Shown piece after piece: positions 51,417 through 60,441 of a DNA stretch of 64,000 bases. Both the position numbers and the translations under genes were made by a program. Under the pieces are notes generated by a model. The model had not been told where the DNA came from. It worked only from the letters and a program-made list of their open reading frames with translations, and did not search any database. This DNA comes from Desulfomonile tiedjei (GTDB taxonomy: Bacteria > Desulfobacterota > Desulfomonilia > Desulfomonilales > Desulfomonilaceae): positions 186,001 through 250,000 of the forward strand of contig JACRDF010000031.1 of assembly GCA_016212925.1 (NCBI GenBank), given 5' to 3'. Numbering within the stretch: position 1 is the stretch's first letter; each line of letters starts with the position of its first letter.

Positions 51417-51550
51417 GGAAACTGTCTCAAAAAAGATGAACTCGTCACCCCATGCGTAGGGGCGGTTCGTGAACCGCCCGAAATCAGGACGCTTCTCGAA
51501 GCGCCCCTACACGAACGAACTCCACCGGTCATAATACTGAGACAGTTTCC
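51417..51550. repeat. 134-bp MITE-like element with perfect 13-bp inverted ends, copy 4 of GTAGGGGCG family
   Basis: Perfect terminal inverted repeats GGAAACTGTCTCA (51417-51429) and TGAGACAGTTTCC (51538-51550) enclose the palindromic core GTAGGGGCG (51456-51464) ... CGCCCCTAC (51502-51510) with two inner palindromes. It has no coding capacity. The element at 47397-47529 matches it in layout and in much of the sequence. Confidence 0.75.
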
Positions 51551-51611
51551 CCGTGCCGGCATATTTTTTGGATACAAATCAATCACGCCTATGGCGTGAC
51601 GCGGCGTTTAC

Positions 51612-52478
51612 ATGGAGAACGCTGGGGCAAATGAGCGCATGAGTATCCAATTTCGCCTGATGAACGCTGAAGACATCCCGGAAGCAATGCGATTGAAAGA
51701 CATCGCAGGTTGGAACCAAACCGTTGCCGACTGGGAGCGGTTTATTTCCGCCAGTCCGGAGGGATGCTTTGCAGCAGAGGACGACGGCCGCGTCGTCGGC
51801 ACATCTACAACCATCATATATGAAGGCAGGTTCGCATGGATCGGCATGGTCCTCGTTGACACGCGGTATCGAGGGCGAGGAATCGGCACACAGCTTCTCC
51901 AACGTGCAATCCGGTACCTCGATTCGCGAAACATCCCTTGCATGAAGCTCGATGCTACCCCGCAGGGCAGACTCCTGTACGAGAAGTTTGGATTTGAGTG
52001 CGAGTATGAAATTGAGCGGTGGATGCTGAAACGTCAACCTGATGAGAACGTCGGAAAGAGAGCGCCGGCCGAAATTCCGGACGTTTTGCAGCTTGATCGA
52101 GAGATCTTTGGAGCGGACAGGAGCACCTTACTGCGTTCCTTAGAGGAAGAGTCACCGGAGTTTACTCTGGTTGCCAGGCAGGGGGACCGTGTAGCCGGGT
52201 ACGTGTTCGGGCGACCCGGTTCGCTTGCCGACCAGTTGGGGCCTTGGATGGCGAGCAACGGCGAGGTTGCAGGGGCACTACTGGACGAGTTCTTGTTACT
52301 CTCAGGCAGGGACCTGGTGTTTGTCGATTGTGTACGACGAAATCCTTGGGCCGTGCCCTTGGCCAAAGCCCACGGCTTCGAGTTCCAGCGGTCCTTGACA
52401 AGGATGTTTCGTGGAACCAACGATCATGCCGGGCGGCCGGAGCTGCTTTGCGCCATTCTCGGGCCGGAATTCGGGTGA
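51612..52478 (+). CDS. Tandem GNAT acetyltransferase-like protein
   Basis: A 288-residue product with two GNAT-fold domains. In the first, the acetyl-CoA loop is YRGRGIGTQLLQRAI near residue 84, after the strand FAWIGMVLVD. The second, from about residue 150, has DRVAGYVFGRPGS and a degenerate loop, and appears non-catalytic or substrate-binding. ATG 51612 or ATG 51639 may be the start. The substrate is unknown. Confidence 0.78.
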   Translation: MENAGANERMSIQFRLMNAEDIPEAMRLKDIAGWNQTVADWERFISASPEGCFAAEDDGRVVGTSTTIIYEGRFAWIGMVLVDTRYRGRGIGTQLLQRAIRYLDSRNIPCMKLDATPQGRLLYEKFGFECEYEIERWMLKRQPDENVGKRAPAEIPDVLQLDREIFGADRSTLLRSLEEESPEFTLVARQGDRVAGYVFGRPGSLADQLGPWMASNGEVAGALLDEFLLLSGRDLVFVDCVRRNPWAVPLAKAHGFEFQRSLTRMFRGTNDHAGRPELLCAILGPEFG

Positions 52479-52508
52479 TAAGTCAAAACACGCAGAGGCA
52501 GACTCCGA

Positions 52509-52703
52509 TTAACCCCGGCGGCGAAGCGATGTCCCTTTCAAAACGGCCTTGCGTCTCTCCTCGGGGATTCTGGTGAAGTGGTCCACGGCTGCTATTATGA
52601 TGTCCCGGGGAGACTCCCCCAGTTTTGCTGACAGCTCTCTTACAGCATCCATGAGGTCGTCGGGCAGAAGAATTGGTTGGGATTCCGTGTGATCTCTGGA
52701 CAT
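52509..52703 (-). CDS. Small ribbon-helix-helix-like protein, 64 aa
   Basis: A 64-residue protein whose core (QPILLPDDLMDAVRELSAK, LGESPRDIIIAAVDHFTRI) has the strand-helix-helix pattern of RHH/CopG DNA-binding proteins. These are often antitoxins or small repressors. No toxin gene is next to it. It lies 62 nt upstream of... the convergent GNAT gene end and just after ribF in the opposite sense of reading, and it could be a solitary regulator. Confidence 0.55.
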   Translation of the reverse strand: MSRDHTESQPILLPDDLMDAVRELSAKLGESPRDIIIAAVDHFTRIPEERRKAVLKGTSLRRRG

Positions 52704-52765
52704 GGCTTATAGCGCTCCGCCTTGTACCAAACAAACAGCCGCGGGGCGGCAATTCCTTTTTTGCT

Positions 52766-53704
52766 CTAGGGCATCGACGGCGATCCGGTAAGAATTCCTA
52801 GACTCCGGTCTACATCCCTCTGGATTTGTTCTTTCAGCTCGTCCACGCCGCTGAACTTCATTTCCGCACGGAGCCTCTCCACAAGGTATGCTTTTATGTT
52901 TTGTCCATAGAGGTCTCGGCTGAAGTCCAAGATATGAACCTCATATGAGACGCGGCGGTCCTTGAAAGTAGGGTTGGAACCGATATTCATTACGCCCTTA
53001 TGAATCCCCTCATCGGTGCGGCAATACACGGCGTACACACCCTCAGGAGGATGGAGCTTCACCTCGGGCTTTATATTGGCGGTCGGAAATCCTATGGCCT
53101 TACCCCGGTGGTGCCCGTGGATTACCCTCCCCTCGATGGCGAATTCACGTCCCAGCAACAGATTTGATTCCCTAATCTCGCCTCGCATCAGATGCTCTCT
53201 GATTCGGCTGGAAGAAACTACGGTGTCGTCCACGCGCACCGGCGGCACAACATGAACCGTAAAACCTAGTTCCGGAGCCATCTTCTTGAGGGTCTGAGGG
53301 GTGCCGCTCCTGCCCTTTCCAAATCGGTAATTCTCGCCTATGAACAGGTTTCGGGTCCCGAGTTCTTCCGCCAGGACGTTTTGAACAAACTCCTCCGGTG
53401 TCTGCATGGCAAAGTCGCGTGTAAATTCGGCCAGGACAAGAACGTCTATACCCAGGTGCTCGAGTATTTCTGCCCGCTCGCGAGGCGTCGTTATTCTGGG
53501 GATCTCCGGGACTAGATTCAGCACCAGGCGGGGATGAGGATCGAAGGTGTATACTACAGCGTCCCTGCCTTTTCCATGGGCCGTTTCTACTGTTCGACTG
53601 AGGATCCGTTGATGTCCCAAGTGGACACCATCGAAGTTTCCCAGCGCTACGGACGGAGCATTGAAGTTTTGATATATCTTTTCGCGAACGCGAATGATTT
53701 CCAT
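52766..53704 (-). CDS. ribF: Bifunctional riboflavin kinase / FAD synthetase
   Basis: RibF makes FMN and then FAD from riboflavin. The 312-residue product has the FAD synthetase site VALGNFDGVHLGHQRIL (residues about 20-36), VYTFDPHPRLVL, and SSSRIREHLMRGEI near residue 166. The flavokinase domain has HGHHRGKAIGFPTANI near residue 196 and the KGVMNIGSNPTF motif. It fits the several FAD-dependent enzymes in the window. Confidence 0.95.
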   Translation of the reverse strand: MEIIRVREKIYQNFNAPSVALGNFDGVHLGHQRILSRTVETAHGKGRDAVVYTFDPHPRLVLNLVPEIPRITTPRERAEILEHLGIDVLVLAEFTRDFAMQTPEEFVQNVLAEELGTRNLFIGENYRFGKGRSGTPQTLKKMAPELGFTVHVVPPVRVDDTVVSSSRIREHLMRGEIRESNLLLGREFAIEGRVIHGHHRGKAIGFPTANIKPEVKLHPPEGVYAVYCRTDEGIHKGVMNIGSNPTFKDRRVSYEVHILDFSRDLYGQNIKAYLVERLRAEMKFSGVDELKEQIQRDVDRSLGILTGSPSMP

Positions 53705-53777
53705 ATCTTGTTTTCTTTATTACCGGCAGGATTTGGGGGCACCTGTCGTATAATCATTGTCACCCGGATGCAACATT

Positions 53778-54194
53778 TCAGGAGCGTTCCGGTTCGGAAT
53801 CCACCGGCTCAGAGGCTTGAGGCACAGACTGCGGTGGGCCAAGAGCCGTAGTTCTCTCGGCTTTCTTCTCCAGCTCTTTTTTGAGACGCTGGATTTCAGA
53901 TTCAAGATCCTGGATCTTGTTGTTCAGCCGCTCCACTTCGCCTTGGTGTTCCTTGTCGGTTTGGACCATCCTGCGTCTCTCTCGAATCCATTTCAACTGG
54001 GTCACAAAGTCACCTACAGCGGCAATTATAACTCCCAGGGAGACACAAAACGTAACCAGTTCCCAAAAGGCTACTTTTATAGGCTCCTGCAATCCAAAAT
54101 AATCGATTTGTAAGGTCACGTCCTTGTTCTTCATGAACAGGGAGATGACCAGTATGACGAAGGCCAATTCTATGAGTCTCTTTATAAGCCTCAT
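53778..54194 (-). CDS. LapA/DUF1049-type membrane protein with coiled coil
   Basis: From ATG 54194 the 138-residue product has two membrane helices (LIELAFVILVISLFM; ELVTFCVSLGVIIAAVG) with a short loop. A cytoplasmic coiled coil follows (VERLNNKIQDLESEIQRLKK) and a Pro/Glu-rich tail. This is the LapA (lipopolysaccharide assembly A, DUF1049) pattern. Its ATG overlaps the stop of the HIT gene (ATGA), so the pair is translationally coupled. Confidence 0.78.
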   Translation of the reverse strand: MRLIKRLIELAFVILVISLFMKNKDVTLQIDYFGLQEPIKVAFWELVTFCVSLGVIIAAVGDFVTQLKWIRERRRMVQTDKEHQGEVERLNNKIQDLESEIQRLKKELEKKAERTTALGPPQSVPQASEPVDSEPERS

Positions 54195-54706
54195 TTGTCC
54201 TCCAGTTCTCGGAACTCGCGGTGGGACGGCTCGAAGTTTTCCCTGAGCTTTTGGCAAGTGCTGAGCAGATGTTCCGGTATCACACTGACATCCGCCAGCA
54301 CCGGCATCAGGTTTGTGTCACCGCTCCAGCGAGGGACCACATGGAAGTGTAGATGCTCGTGGATACCGGCTCCGGCGCAAACTCCAACGTTGACCCCGAT
54401 GTTAAATCCTTCCGGATGCATCACTTTTCTCAGGACCTGTACCGCACGACATACTTCCTGCATGAGCAGGCTGTTTTCTTCCGACTCCAGTTCGCACAAA
54501 TCGCCGACGTGTCTATATGGAGAAACCAAAACGTGCCCGTTATTATACGGAAATCTATTCATCATGGTAAAAGCGCCCTGGGCACGGTGAACAATCAGGT
54601 TGTCGTCATCTGCATCCGACGCGGGCTTTGTACAAAAAATGCACCCGGCTTCTTTCTCCTTTCCAACCACGTAGTCGATTCTCCAGGGAGCCCAGATTCT
54701 TTCCAT
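54191..54706 (-). CDS. HIT-family nucleotide hydrolase/transferase
   Basis: A 171-residue HIT protein starting MERIWAPWRIDYV, with a possible zinc pair CIFC, NNGHVLVSPYRHV in the middle and the histidine triad in HEHLHFHVVPRW (residues about 117-128). The start and length match the bacterial AP4A phosphorylase-like HIT group, which hydrolyses or phosphorolyses dinucleoside polyphosphates. Substrate not determined. ATG 54706 is the start. Confidence 0.88.
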   Translation of the reverse strand: MERIWAPWRIDYVVGKEKEAGCIFCTKPASDADDDNLIVHRAQGAFTMMNRFPYNNGHVLVSPYRHVGDLCELESEENSLLMQEVCRAVQVLRKVMHPEGFNIGVNVGVCAGAGIHEHLHFHVVPRWSGDTNLMPVLADVSVIPEHLLSTCQKLRENFEPSHREFRELEDK

Positions 54707-54784
54707 TTTCCTCTCGCCTGAGTTGCCGGCCTGCAGTATGCCTCCAGCATTAATTCAATTGTCATTTGGTTCGAAAAAACCGAT

Positions 54785-55276
54785 TCAACGCGCAACTTCG
54801 ACGAAGTGCGTTTGAAACTCGCCGTCGCGAATTTCCACTACTCCGACCGTAGAGGTCCCTCCGTAGCGATTTTGGCTCGCGGAGCCCGGATTAAACACGT
54901 AAACGTCCCCAACCTTACCCCAGAATGGAACATGAGAGTGTCCATAGACAACCAAGTCCGGTTTATCGTCCTTGAGCCGAGCCACGACGCGCTCTGCCAG
55001 ACCGTCTTTGGATCCCCATCCGTGGATCAGGACTATGCGTTTACCTTCCGCGGGGATCATTCTCATCTGAGGAAGGGCCTCAGTCACATCGTAATCGTCC
55101 ATGTTCCCGCAGACAGCAATTACTCCACTCTGTTCCAGCCGGTCCAGGACCAGGCCAGTCACAATGTCTCCCGCGTGGAGGATCAAGTCCGTGTCAGCGA
55201 AGAGATCTTCAAGTATATGGTCCAGAGCAGGGTTAGGAGACCTCAAGTGAGTGTCGGATAAGACACCTATCCTCAT
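54785..55276 (-). CDS. YfcE/MJ0936-type metallophosphodiesterase
   Basis: A 163-residue calcineurin-like phosphoesterase with the metal motifs GVLSDTHL (residues 4-11), ILHAGDIV, VCGNMDDYD, LIHGWGS and VYGHSHVP. These match the small YfcE/MJ0936 group that hydrolyses phosphodiesters with two metal ions. The physiological substrate is unknown. It starts 5 nt after the stop of the upstream UPF0280 gene, indicating one operon. Confidence 0.9.
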   Translation of the reverse strand: MRIGVLSDTHLRSPNPALDHILEDLFADTDLILHAGDIVTGLVLDRLEQSGVIAVCGNMDDYDVTEALPQMRMIPAEGKRIVLIHGWGSKDGLAERVVARLKDDKPDLVVYGHSHVPFWGKVGDVYVFNPGSASQNRYGGTSTVGVVEIRDGEFQTHFVEVAR

Positions 55277-55281
55277 GACAT

Positions 55282-56034
55282 TTAGTCGCTCCCCTTTTCA
55301 TTAGGTGAGCTTCCATTCATGGACTTCAGAACCAAATCGCCGCCGACAACTATCTTGGTCCCCGCAATGATCACTATTCCGCCGACATCGCTATAATCCG
55401 CTGCCCGGTCCAGTACCGAGGACAACTTTTCGCCGGCCTTTAACCTTGCTCCGATATCCATGGCAAAGGCCGAGGCCCAGCAAGCAGATCTCGACAGAAC
55501 TGTGGCCGCATGAATCCCGTTCCCCGGCACGAAGGTCGAAATGCCGAAAGTCTTCTTGAGAGTGGGCAAGGCCAGCACCAATTTCTCGTGAAAAGGAGAC
55601 CCTTGAGCGTACAGGTAAACGTCCAGAGGCAATGTGCTCCGCGCGGACGTGTCGCCTCCGCTGGACACTATCAGATTGGCAGAGTCCACAGCCAGGTCCC
55701 TGGCCACGAAGTCCGCGATAGCGCCGCTCATGCAGGACATCGGCGCCACACCGGTGACTCGACACGACAGGTCACAGTACCGGACTATTTCGGGCGCGGA
55801 CGCATATGTTTGAATGGGCGACGACGTTTCGCGAAATGCCGGATGCTGTCGCAGATACTCTTCGACCTGATAGCGGTATCGGAACACCGAATCCTTGGCT
55901 TTGGCAGCCAGGTCGCTGTGCGCCTGGATGTGGAGATGGGTCTCCCGCACTTCCACTTCAAAGTTTACCGCTTGAGTCAGAGAGACCTGATTCCGGTAGT
56001 TTTTTCTCTCGTAGATGTCGTAAATCGAAGGCAT
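55282..56034 (-). CDS. UPF0280 family protein (ApbE-like fold)
   Basis: A 250-residue protein of UPF0280: YRNQVSLTQAVNFEVEVRETHLHI near the start, VTGVAPMSCMSGAIADFVARDL near residue 93, LIVSSGGDTSARS and the C-terminal ADYSDVGGIVIIAGTKIVVGG. The family shares the ApbE/thiamine-related fold and is common in methanogens and sulfate reducers; its activity is unknown. It probably forms an operon with the phosphodiesterase gene 5 nt downstream. Confidence 0.85.
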   Translation of the reverse strand: MPSIYDIYERKNYRNQVSLTQAVNFEVEVRETHLHIQAHSDLAAKAKDSVFRYRYQVEEYLRQHPAFRETSSPIQTYASAPEIVRYCDLSCRVTGVAPMSCMSGAIADFVARDLAVDSANLIVSSGGDTSARSTLPLDVYLYAQGSPFHEKLVLALPTLKKTFGISTFVPGNGIHAATVLSRSACWASAFAMDIGARLKAGEKLSSVLDRAADYSDVGGIVIIAGTKIVVGGDLVLKSMNGSSPNEKGSD

Positions 56035-56302
56035 TCGCGTGACCCTCGGCCTGGCGGCTACTCGGTATTCTCAGAAAATGGCCCTCGTTGACGGCCCCGT
56101 GCAGGATGGCGCTCAGTTCAGCATACGATTCAAAAGCTCATCTGTTCGTGATTATTCATCGACATCCTCGACGGTGTCAACCAAAAATCCTCGGACTGAA
56201 AGCTGCAACCATCTCTCACTCAGACAGAGAAACGGCGTGCGTCTTGCCAATCTGAAAACGGTGTGGCAGATTGCCGTTACTGCGTCAAGGGAAAACACTA
56301 TC

Positions 56303-57532
56303 ATGAGTATACCGAAAACCGCCTACGTACTGTTGTGGTTTCCGCAACCGTCTGAAACCTTTATCTTCCAGGAGGTTATGACCCTCTGGCGAATGGGCGC
56401 GCCTGTCAAAGTCTTTACTCTTTACGGCGAACGTAAACACAATTTGTCGCCCGAGATGCAATCCGTCAGTGATCGGGTCGAAAGGCTCGGCGCATGGTTT
56501 ATCAAGGATGCCCCACGGCATGTGAGGTACTGGTGGAAACGGGACCGTGACCGGACCGCTGATTTACTAAAGAACGTGCCTTTTCGCAGATGGAACGGTT
56601 TTGAAAAGGGTGGTGAAAACCTCTGGTCCTTCATGTGCGCCTTCAGACTCGCTCGCCGTTTTGAAGAGGAAGGAATAGAGCACATCCATGCTCCGTGGGC
56701 CAACGGTCCGGCCACAGCGGCCTGGATTTCGTCCAGATTGACCGGCATTCCTTTCAGTTTTACCGCCAGGGCTTGGGACATTTATCCCCCTGACGGCGCG
56801 CTGAAAGAAAAGGCCCGAGACGCGATGTTCATCAGGAGCGAGACCAGAACCAATATCTCCTATTTGGCTGATTTCACGGGAGTGCAAGCGAGCAAGATCC
56901 ACCTTACCTATAATGGCGTCCCTCTGAAAGTGCGGGAGGATGCCCCGGTGGAAATGAAGCCGCCGTACAAACTCCTCGCGCTGGGCAGGTTTGTGGGGAA
57001 AAAGGGCTATGACTTTCTCCTTCGGGCTTGCAAGATACTTAAGGACTCCGGAGTGGATTTTCACCTTACCCTGGCAGGCGCGGGGCCAAGGGAGACTCAA
57101 TTAAAGTACTTGACCTGGAAGCTGGGCCTCGGAGACCGGGTGTCATTCCCGGGGTTCGTGGCTCACGACAAAGTCTCTGACCTGTTTCGCGGTACGGACG
57201 TGTTTGTCATGCCCAGCGTGGTTCACTCCTCGGGCGACCGCGACGGCATTCCCACGGTAATAATGGAAGCTTTGTTGCACCGGGTGCCGGTGATAGCCAC
57301 TGATGTCTCGGGGATTGGCGAACTCATTGAAGACAGGCTCACGGGGCTACTGATTCCGGAAAAACAGCCGCTGGCAATCGCCGGGGCTGTTCAGCAAATG
57401 ATAGGGGACAGGCAAGCCGCTCTGGAAATGGCTAAAAGGGGCCGCTCCCGGGTACTGGAACGGTTCAACCCGGACATCAATCACAAGAGAGTCTTCGAGT
57501 TGTACCAGGAGATGTTTGAGAAAAGGCCGTGA
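56303..57532 (+). CDS. Glycosyltransferase family 4 (group 1)
   Basis: From ATG 56303, 409 residues, GT-B fold. N-terminal VLLWFPQPSETFIFQEVMTL and HIHAPWANGPATAAWI (about residue 130) form the acceptor domain. The C-terminal donor domain has LLALGRFVGKKGYDFLLRA, FPGFVAHDKVSDLF and the EX7E-type motif in IPTVIMEALLHRVPVIAT near residue 317. It would add a sugar to a polysaccharide or LPS. Divergent from the UPF0280 gene. The reading frame continues upstream to 56039, but the leader is poor. Confidence 0.87.
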   Translation: MSIPKTAYVLLWFPQPSETFIFQEVMTLWRMGAPVKVFTLYGERKHNLSPEMQSVSDRVERLGAWFIKDAPRHVRYWWKRDRDRTADLLKNVPFRRWNGFEKGGENLWSFMCAFRLARRFEEEGIEHIHAPWANGPATAAWISSRLTGIPFSFTARAWDIYPPDGALKEKARDAMFIRSETRTNISYLADFTGVQASKIHLTYNGVPLKVREDAPVEMKPPYKLLALGRFVGKKGYDFLLRACKILKDSGVDFHLTLAGAGPRETQLKYLTWKLGLGDRVSFPGFVAHDKVSDLFRGTDVFVMPSVVHSSGDRDGIPTVIMEALLHRVPVIATDVSGIGELIEDRLTGLLIPEKQPLAIAGAVQQMIGDRQAALEMAKRGRSRVLERFNPDINHKRVFELYQEMFEKRP

Positions 57533-57626
57533 AGTGTGCCTGCAATAAGGGCGGCAGGGACGCCGAGCCTACCGTAAGAAAACCGGCACTCGCTTATTTT
57601 GAAGTCCGGCTTCAGGTGGTTTCTGA

Positions 57627-58670
57627 TCAACATCCATCGCGGACTAGCTGTTCAACTCTTCCGGCCACCCTGTGGTTCCCGAAGAAATCTTCACGTCGAA
57701 TTCGGCCGCGGTACTGCATCAACCGCGACTCGAAGCCATCGAGTGCCTCCGCATCAATGGACGCCTTTTCATAAAACTCGCCGTAGCCCAGTTGAGCCAG
57801 AAAGTGGGCATTCACCAATTGCTCGTACGCAAAGCTGATCGGAAAGCACAGGATTGGTTTCCCGAAGCAGAGTGCCTCACTTATGATGTTGTGGCCTGCG
57901 GTCGTGATGACATATTTGCAGGAAGCCATGTCTTCGAGGAACCCTTCAGTGGAATTCCTTCTGAACGCTAGATTATTCTTGTCCGGTTTTTCCCCCATCC
58001 CGTAAACAACGACCCGGCTTTTTCTCGTCTCCAACAACGGGAGCAAGCGGGCCAGGATATTGGCTTTCACGTACACAAGGATGTGCTCCCCGTCAGAGGC
58101 CTGATAATTCCTGACCGATGACCTCACCACAGGAGGCAGGACCTCTATTCTTTCCGGATCTTTGGGTTCCACGTAGAAAAAGGAGCTTATCAAGAATCGG
58201 TCGGACGCGCTGAAAAAGTGCCTTACCGAGAAACACGTGAACAGGCGGTTCAAACGGTTACCTTTGGGTGGGCTGTAAGAGCAATGTGTCAAGACATGTT
58301 GATGGTCCAGGCTCACGCTGGGCCGCCCCAAACTGCGAGCAGCCAAAGGGGTGAACAGCTCATAGTCGGTGAGAATAAGATGCGGGTCAAAGCTCTTGAT
58401 GATGTCTGCAACCCTCTGGATCGTTCGCTTCTTGCCAAGGAATACCTTGAAGAAATTGGTGATTGTCCTGGAGAAATCCACACGGCTGCCGCTGTAAAAC
58501 GTTTCAACCATCGGGACGTCTTCCAGTTGGTAGCCTTCGTCCTTCAGGAGCTGGGCCCTTCCCCCGCCCACGAACAGGAACTCATGGCCGGGCATGGCCT
58601 GTGCAACAGCCAAGGACCGACTGACGTGTCCCAGAGCATCTCCCATAACTCCATAGAGAATGCGAGCCAT
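57627..58670 (-). CDS. MurG/UGT-like GT-B glycosyltransferase
   Basis: A 347-residue GT-B protein with the N-terminal GVMGDALGHVSRSLAVAQAM glycine loop and PHLILTDYELFTPLAA. The C-terminal donor domain has YVITTAGHNIISEALCFGKPILCFP (about residues 250-274), the pattern of the glycosyltransferase 28 C-terminal domain. The start overlaps the stop of the upstream radical SAM gene by one base (TAATG), so they are coupled. Sugar donor and acceptor unknown. Confidence 0.82.
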   Translation of the reverse strand: MARILYGVMGDALGHVSRSLAVAQAMPGHEFLFVGGGRAQLLKDEGYQLEDVPMVETFYSGSRVDFSRTITNFFKVFLGKKRTIQRVADIIKSFDPHLILTDYELFTPLAARSLGRPSVSLDHQHVLTHCSYSPPKGNRLNRLFTCFSVRHFFSASDRFLISSFFYVEPKDPERIEVLPPVVRSSVRNYQASDGEHILVYVKANILARLLPLLETRKSRVVVYGMGEKPDKNNLAFRRNSTEGFLEDMASCKYVITTAGHNIISEALCFGKPILCFPISFAYEQLVNAHFLAQLGYGEFYEKASIDAEALDGFESRLMQYRGRIRREDFFGNHRVAGRVEQLVRDGC

Positions 58671-60295
58671 TAACCGCGGGGCCTCGTTGAATTCAGACTG
58701 CCTGAGGGCTTATCGGCTATTGCACCCTCGTCCGTCGCCAATCTTCCCATTCTTTCCCGAACGACCTTTTTGAATGAAATCATGTTCTCCCCCAGGCCGC
58801 AGTCGTTCAGATATTTTACCAGGCGGCTGGGGTTATTTCGCCACATACCCAACAACTGGCTCCAATACTGGACCTTATGATCGGATAGAATTCCCTGCTT
58901 CCACGAAAAGCGCAGGAACCTGGAAAGGTCTTGACCAATCTGCCGTTTGGACGGGCTTTCCAGGGTCCGAGAGGCCGGCACCGATTCTCCTTCTCGTTTG
59001 GCTTTGGCGGCCCTGGTCGGCCGCATCTTTCGGAAATAGCGATACGCGCGCTCAAGGTAGCGCGAGGGCTCGTACAGATAGTCCCAAGCTGCCAGGTATT
59101 CCTCGGTAATCTCGGATTCGGGTCGAGTCGGAATGAAGTTCATTCGCGCGCCGGAGGTTTGGCCGGAAGTTTGGTTTTCGAGAAGCCTGCCTTCCTTGCT
59201 GAGGCGTTCCCACAGCCTCGTGTTCGGAAGTGCCTGAAGCATGTTCAGTGCGGCAATTGGTATTCCCGCGGTCTCCACAAACGAGCAGATCCTTTCCCCT
59301 GCCCCTGGTCTTTCGTTGTCAAAGCCGATCACGAAGCTGGCCACGATGGACAGACCGTTTGCATTTATGTTTGCCACCGACTCCAGCAGAGGATTCTGAA
59401 TATTCTGGACCTTACGGTTCAATGCCAGAATGTCTTCGTCCGGCGACTCTATCCCGAGGAAAACCGTGCTGAAATTGGCTTCTGTCAGGAGGTCTATCAA
59501 CTCCAGGTCCTGTCCCAGGTTCACTGAGGTCTGAGTCCAAAAGGAAAACGGTTCGCCATGGCTCTTCATCCAAGGAATGAGCTTGGAGAGGAGGTTTCTC
59601 GAGTGGGTCTTGCTCCCGATGAAGTTGTCATCTGTTATAAAGACCTCCCTGCGCCAGCCGAGCCGATAAATGGTGTCCAATTCGTTAATCAGCTGGTCAG
59701 CGCTCTTGTACCTGGGTTTTCGGCCGTAGAGATTCACAATGTCACAAAACTCGCAGTCAAACGGGCAGCCGCGAGAGGTCTGTACACCCAGAGCAATGTA
59801 GTCGTCGAAGTTTAGCAAATCGAAACGCGGGGTTGGAGAATCGCTCATATCAGGCTTGTTTTGATTCTCAACAATCCCGCTGGTTTTGCCTTGTTCCAGC
59901 GCCTCTAGGAAAAGTGGGATCGCGCTCTCTCCTTCGCCTCTGACAAGGAAATCGCAACCCGCTTCTAATGCTTCGTTCGGAAGGGATGTGGGATACGGGC
60001 CTCCCACTACTATGCGTTTGCCCCTCTGTTTAGCTTCCTTAACCAGGGCGAGCAGACTGTCCCTCTGGACGATCATTCCGGAAATCATTACTATTTCGGC
60101 CCAGTTCCAGTCGTCCTCGGTCAGACCGCGGGCCACCAAATCCACCAGTCTGAACTCCCATTGTTCCGGCAACAGCGCTGCCACGGTTATGAGGCCCAGC
60201 GGCGGCGTCAGTGCCTTTCGGCCCAGGAATTCACACGCGTCAGGGAACGTCCAAAAGGACTCCGGCGTCTTCGGATTTACAAGCAGCGCCCTCAT
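58670..60295 (-). CDS. B12-binding radical SAM protein with DUF4070-like C-terminus
   Basis: A 541-residue protein. The N-terminal cobalamin-binding domain (about residues 1-140: LLVNPKTPESFW, LGLITVAALLPEQ, VVGGPYPTSLPNEALEAG) lacks the usual DxHxxG. The radical SAM core has C-PFD-C-EF-C (about residues 180-187), TDDNFIGS and GFDNERPG, and the C-terminal DUF4070-like part follows. Relatives include hopanoid C-2 methylase HpnP and lipid/antibiotic-modifying enzymes. Coupled to a glycosyltransferase, it may modify a lipid or glycan. Substrate unknown. Confidence 0.82.
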   Translation of the reverse strand: MRALLVNPKTPESFWTFPDACEFLGRKALTPPLGLITVAALLPEQWEFRLVDLVARGLTEDDWNWAEIVMISGMIVQRDSLLALVKEAKQRGKRIVVGGPYPTSLPNEALEAGCDFLVRGEGESAIPLFLEALEQGKTSGIVENQNKPDMSDSPTPRFDLLNFDDYIALGVQTSRGCPFDCEFCDIVNLYGRKPRYKSADQLINELDTIYRLGWRREVFITDDNFIGSKTHSRNLLSKLIPWMKSHGEPFSFWTQTSVNLGQDLELIDLLTEANFSTVFLGIESPDEDILALNRKVQNIQNPLLESVANINANGLSIVASFVIGFDNERPGAGERICSFVETAGIPIAALNMLQALPNTRLWERLSKEGRLLENQTSGQTSGARMNFIPTRPESEITEEYLAAWDYLYEPSRYLERAYRYFRKMRPTRAAKAKREGESVPASRTLESPSKRQIGQDLSRFLRFSWKQGILSDHKVQYWSQLLGMWRNNPSRLVKYLNDCGLGENMISFKKVVRERMGRLATDEGAIADKPSGSLNSTRPRG

Positions 60296-60361
60296 GCTTT
60301 GGTCCTCTGAGTCGAATTCCAGCCTATTTAAGCAGGTGATCTTTTCCGGTGTAAACGGAAT

Positions 60362-60381
60362 GTCGCACCCGAGAGTGCGAC
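60362..60381 (-). terminator. Possible terminator after nuoN
   Basis: A 7-bp hairpin GTCGCAC-CCGAGA-GTGCGAC between the nuoN stop (60442) and the next gene in the same direction. There is no convincing T-run. It could end the nuo transcript or be incidental. Confidence 0.35.
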
Positions 60382-60441
60382 TGACCTATTCGACTAACAT
60401 AATGTATCCCACGTCACTACGCCAGCCCCGGACCTTGGCTC

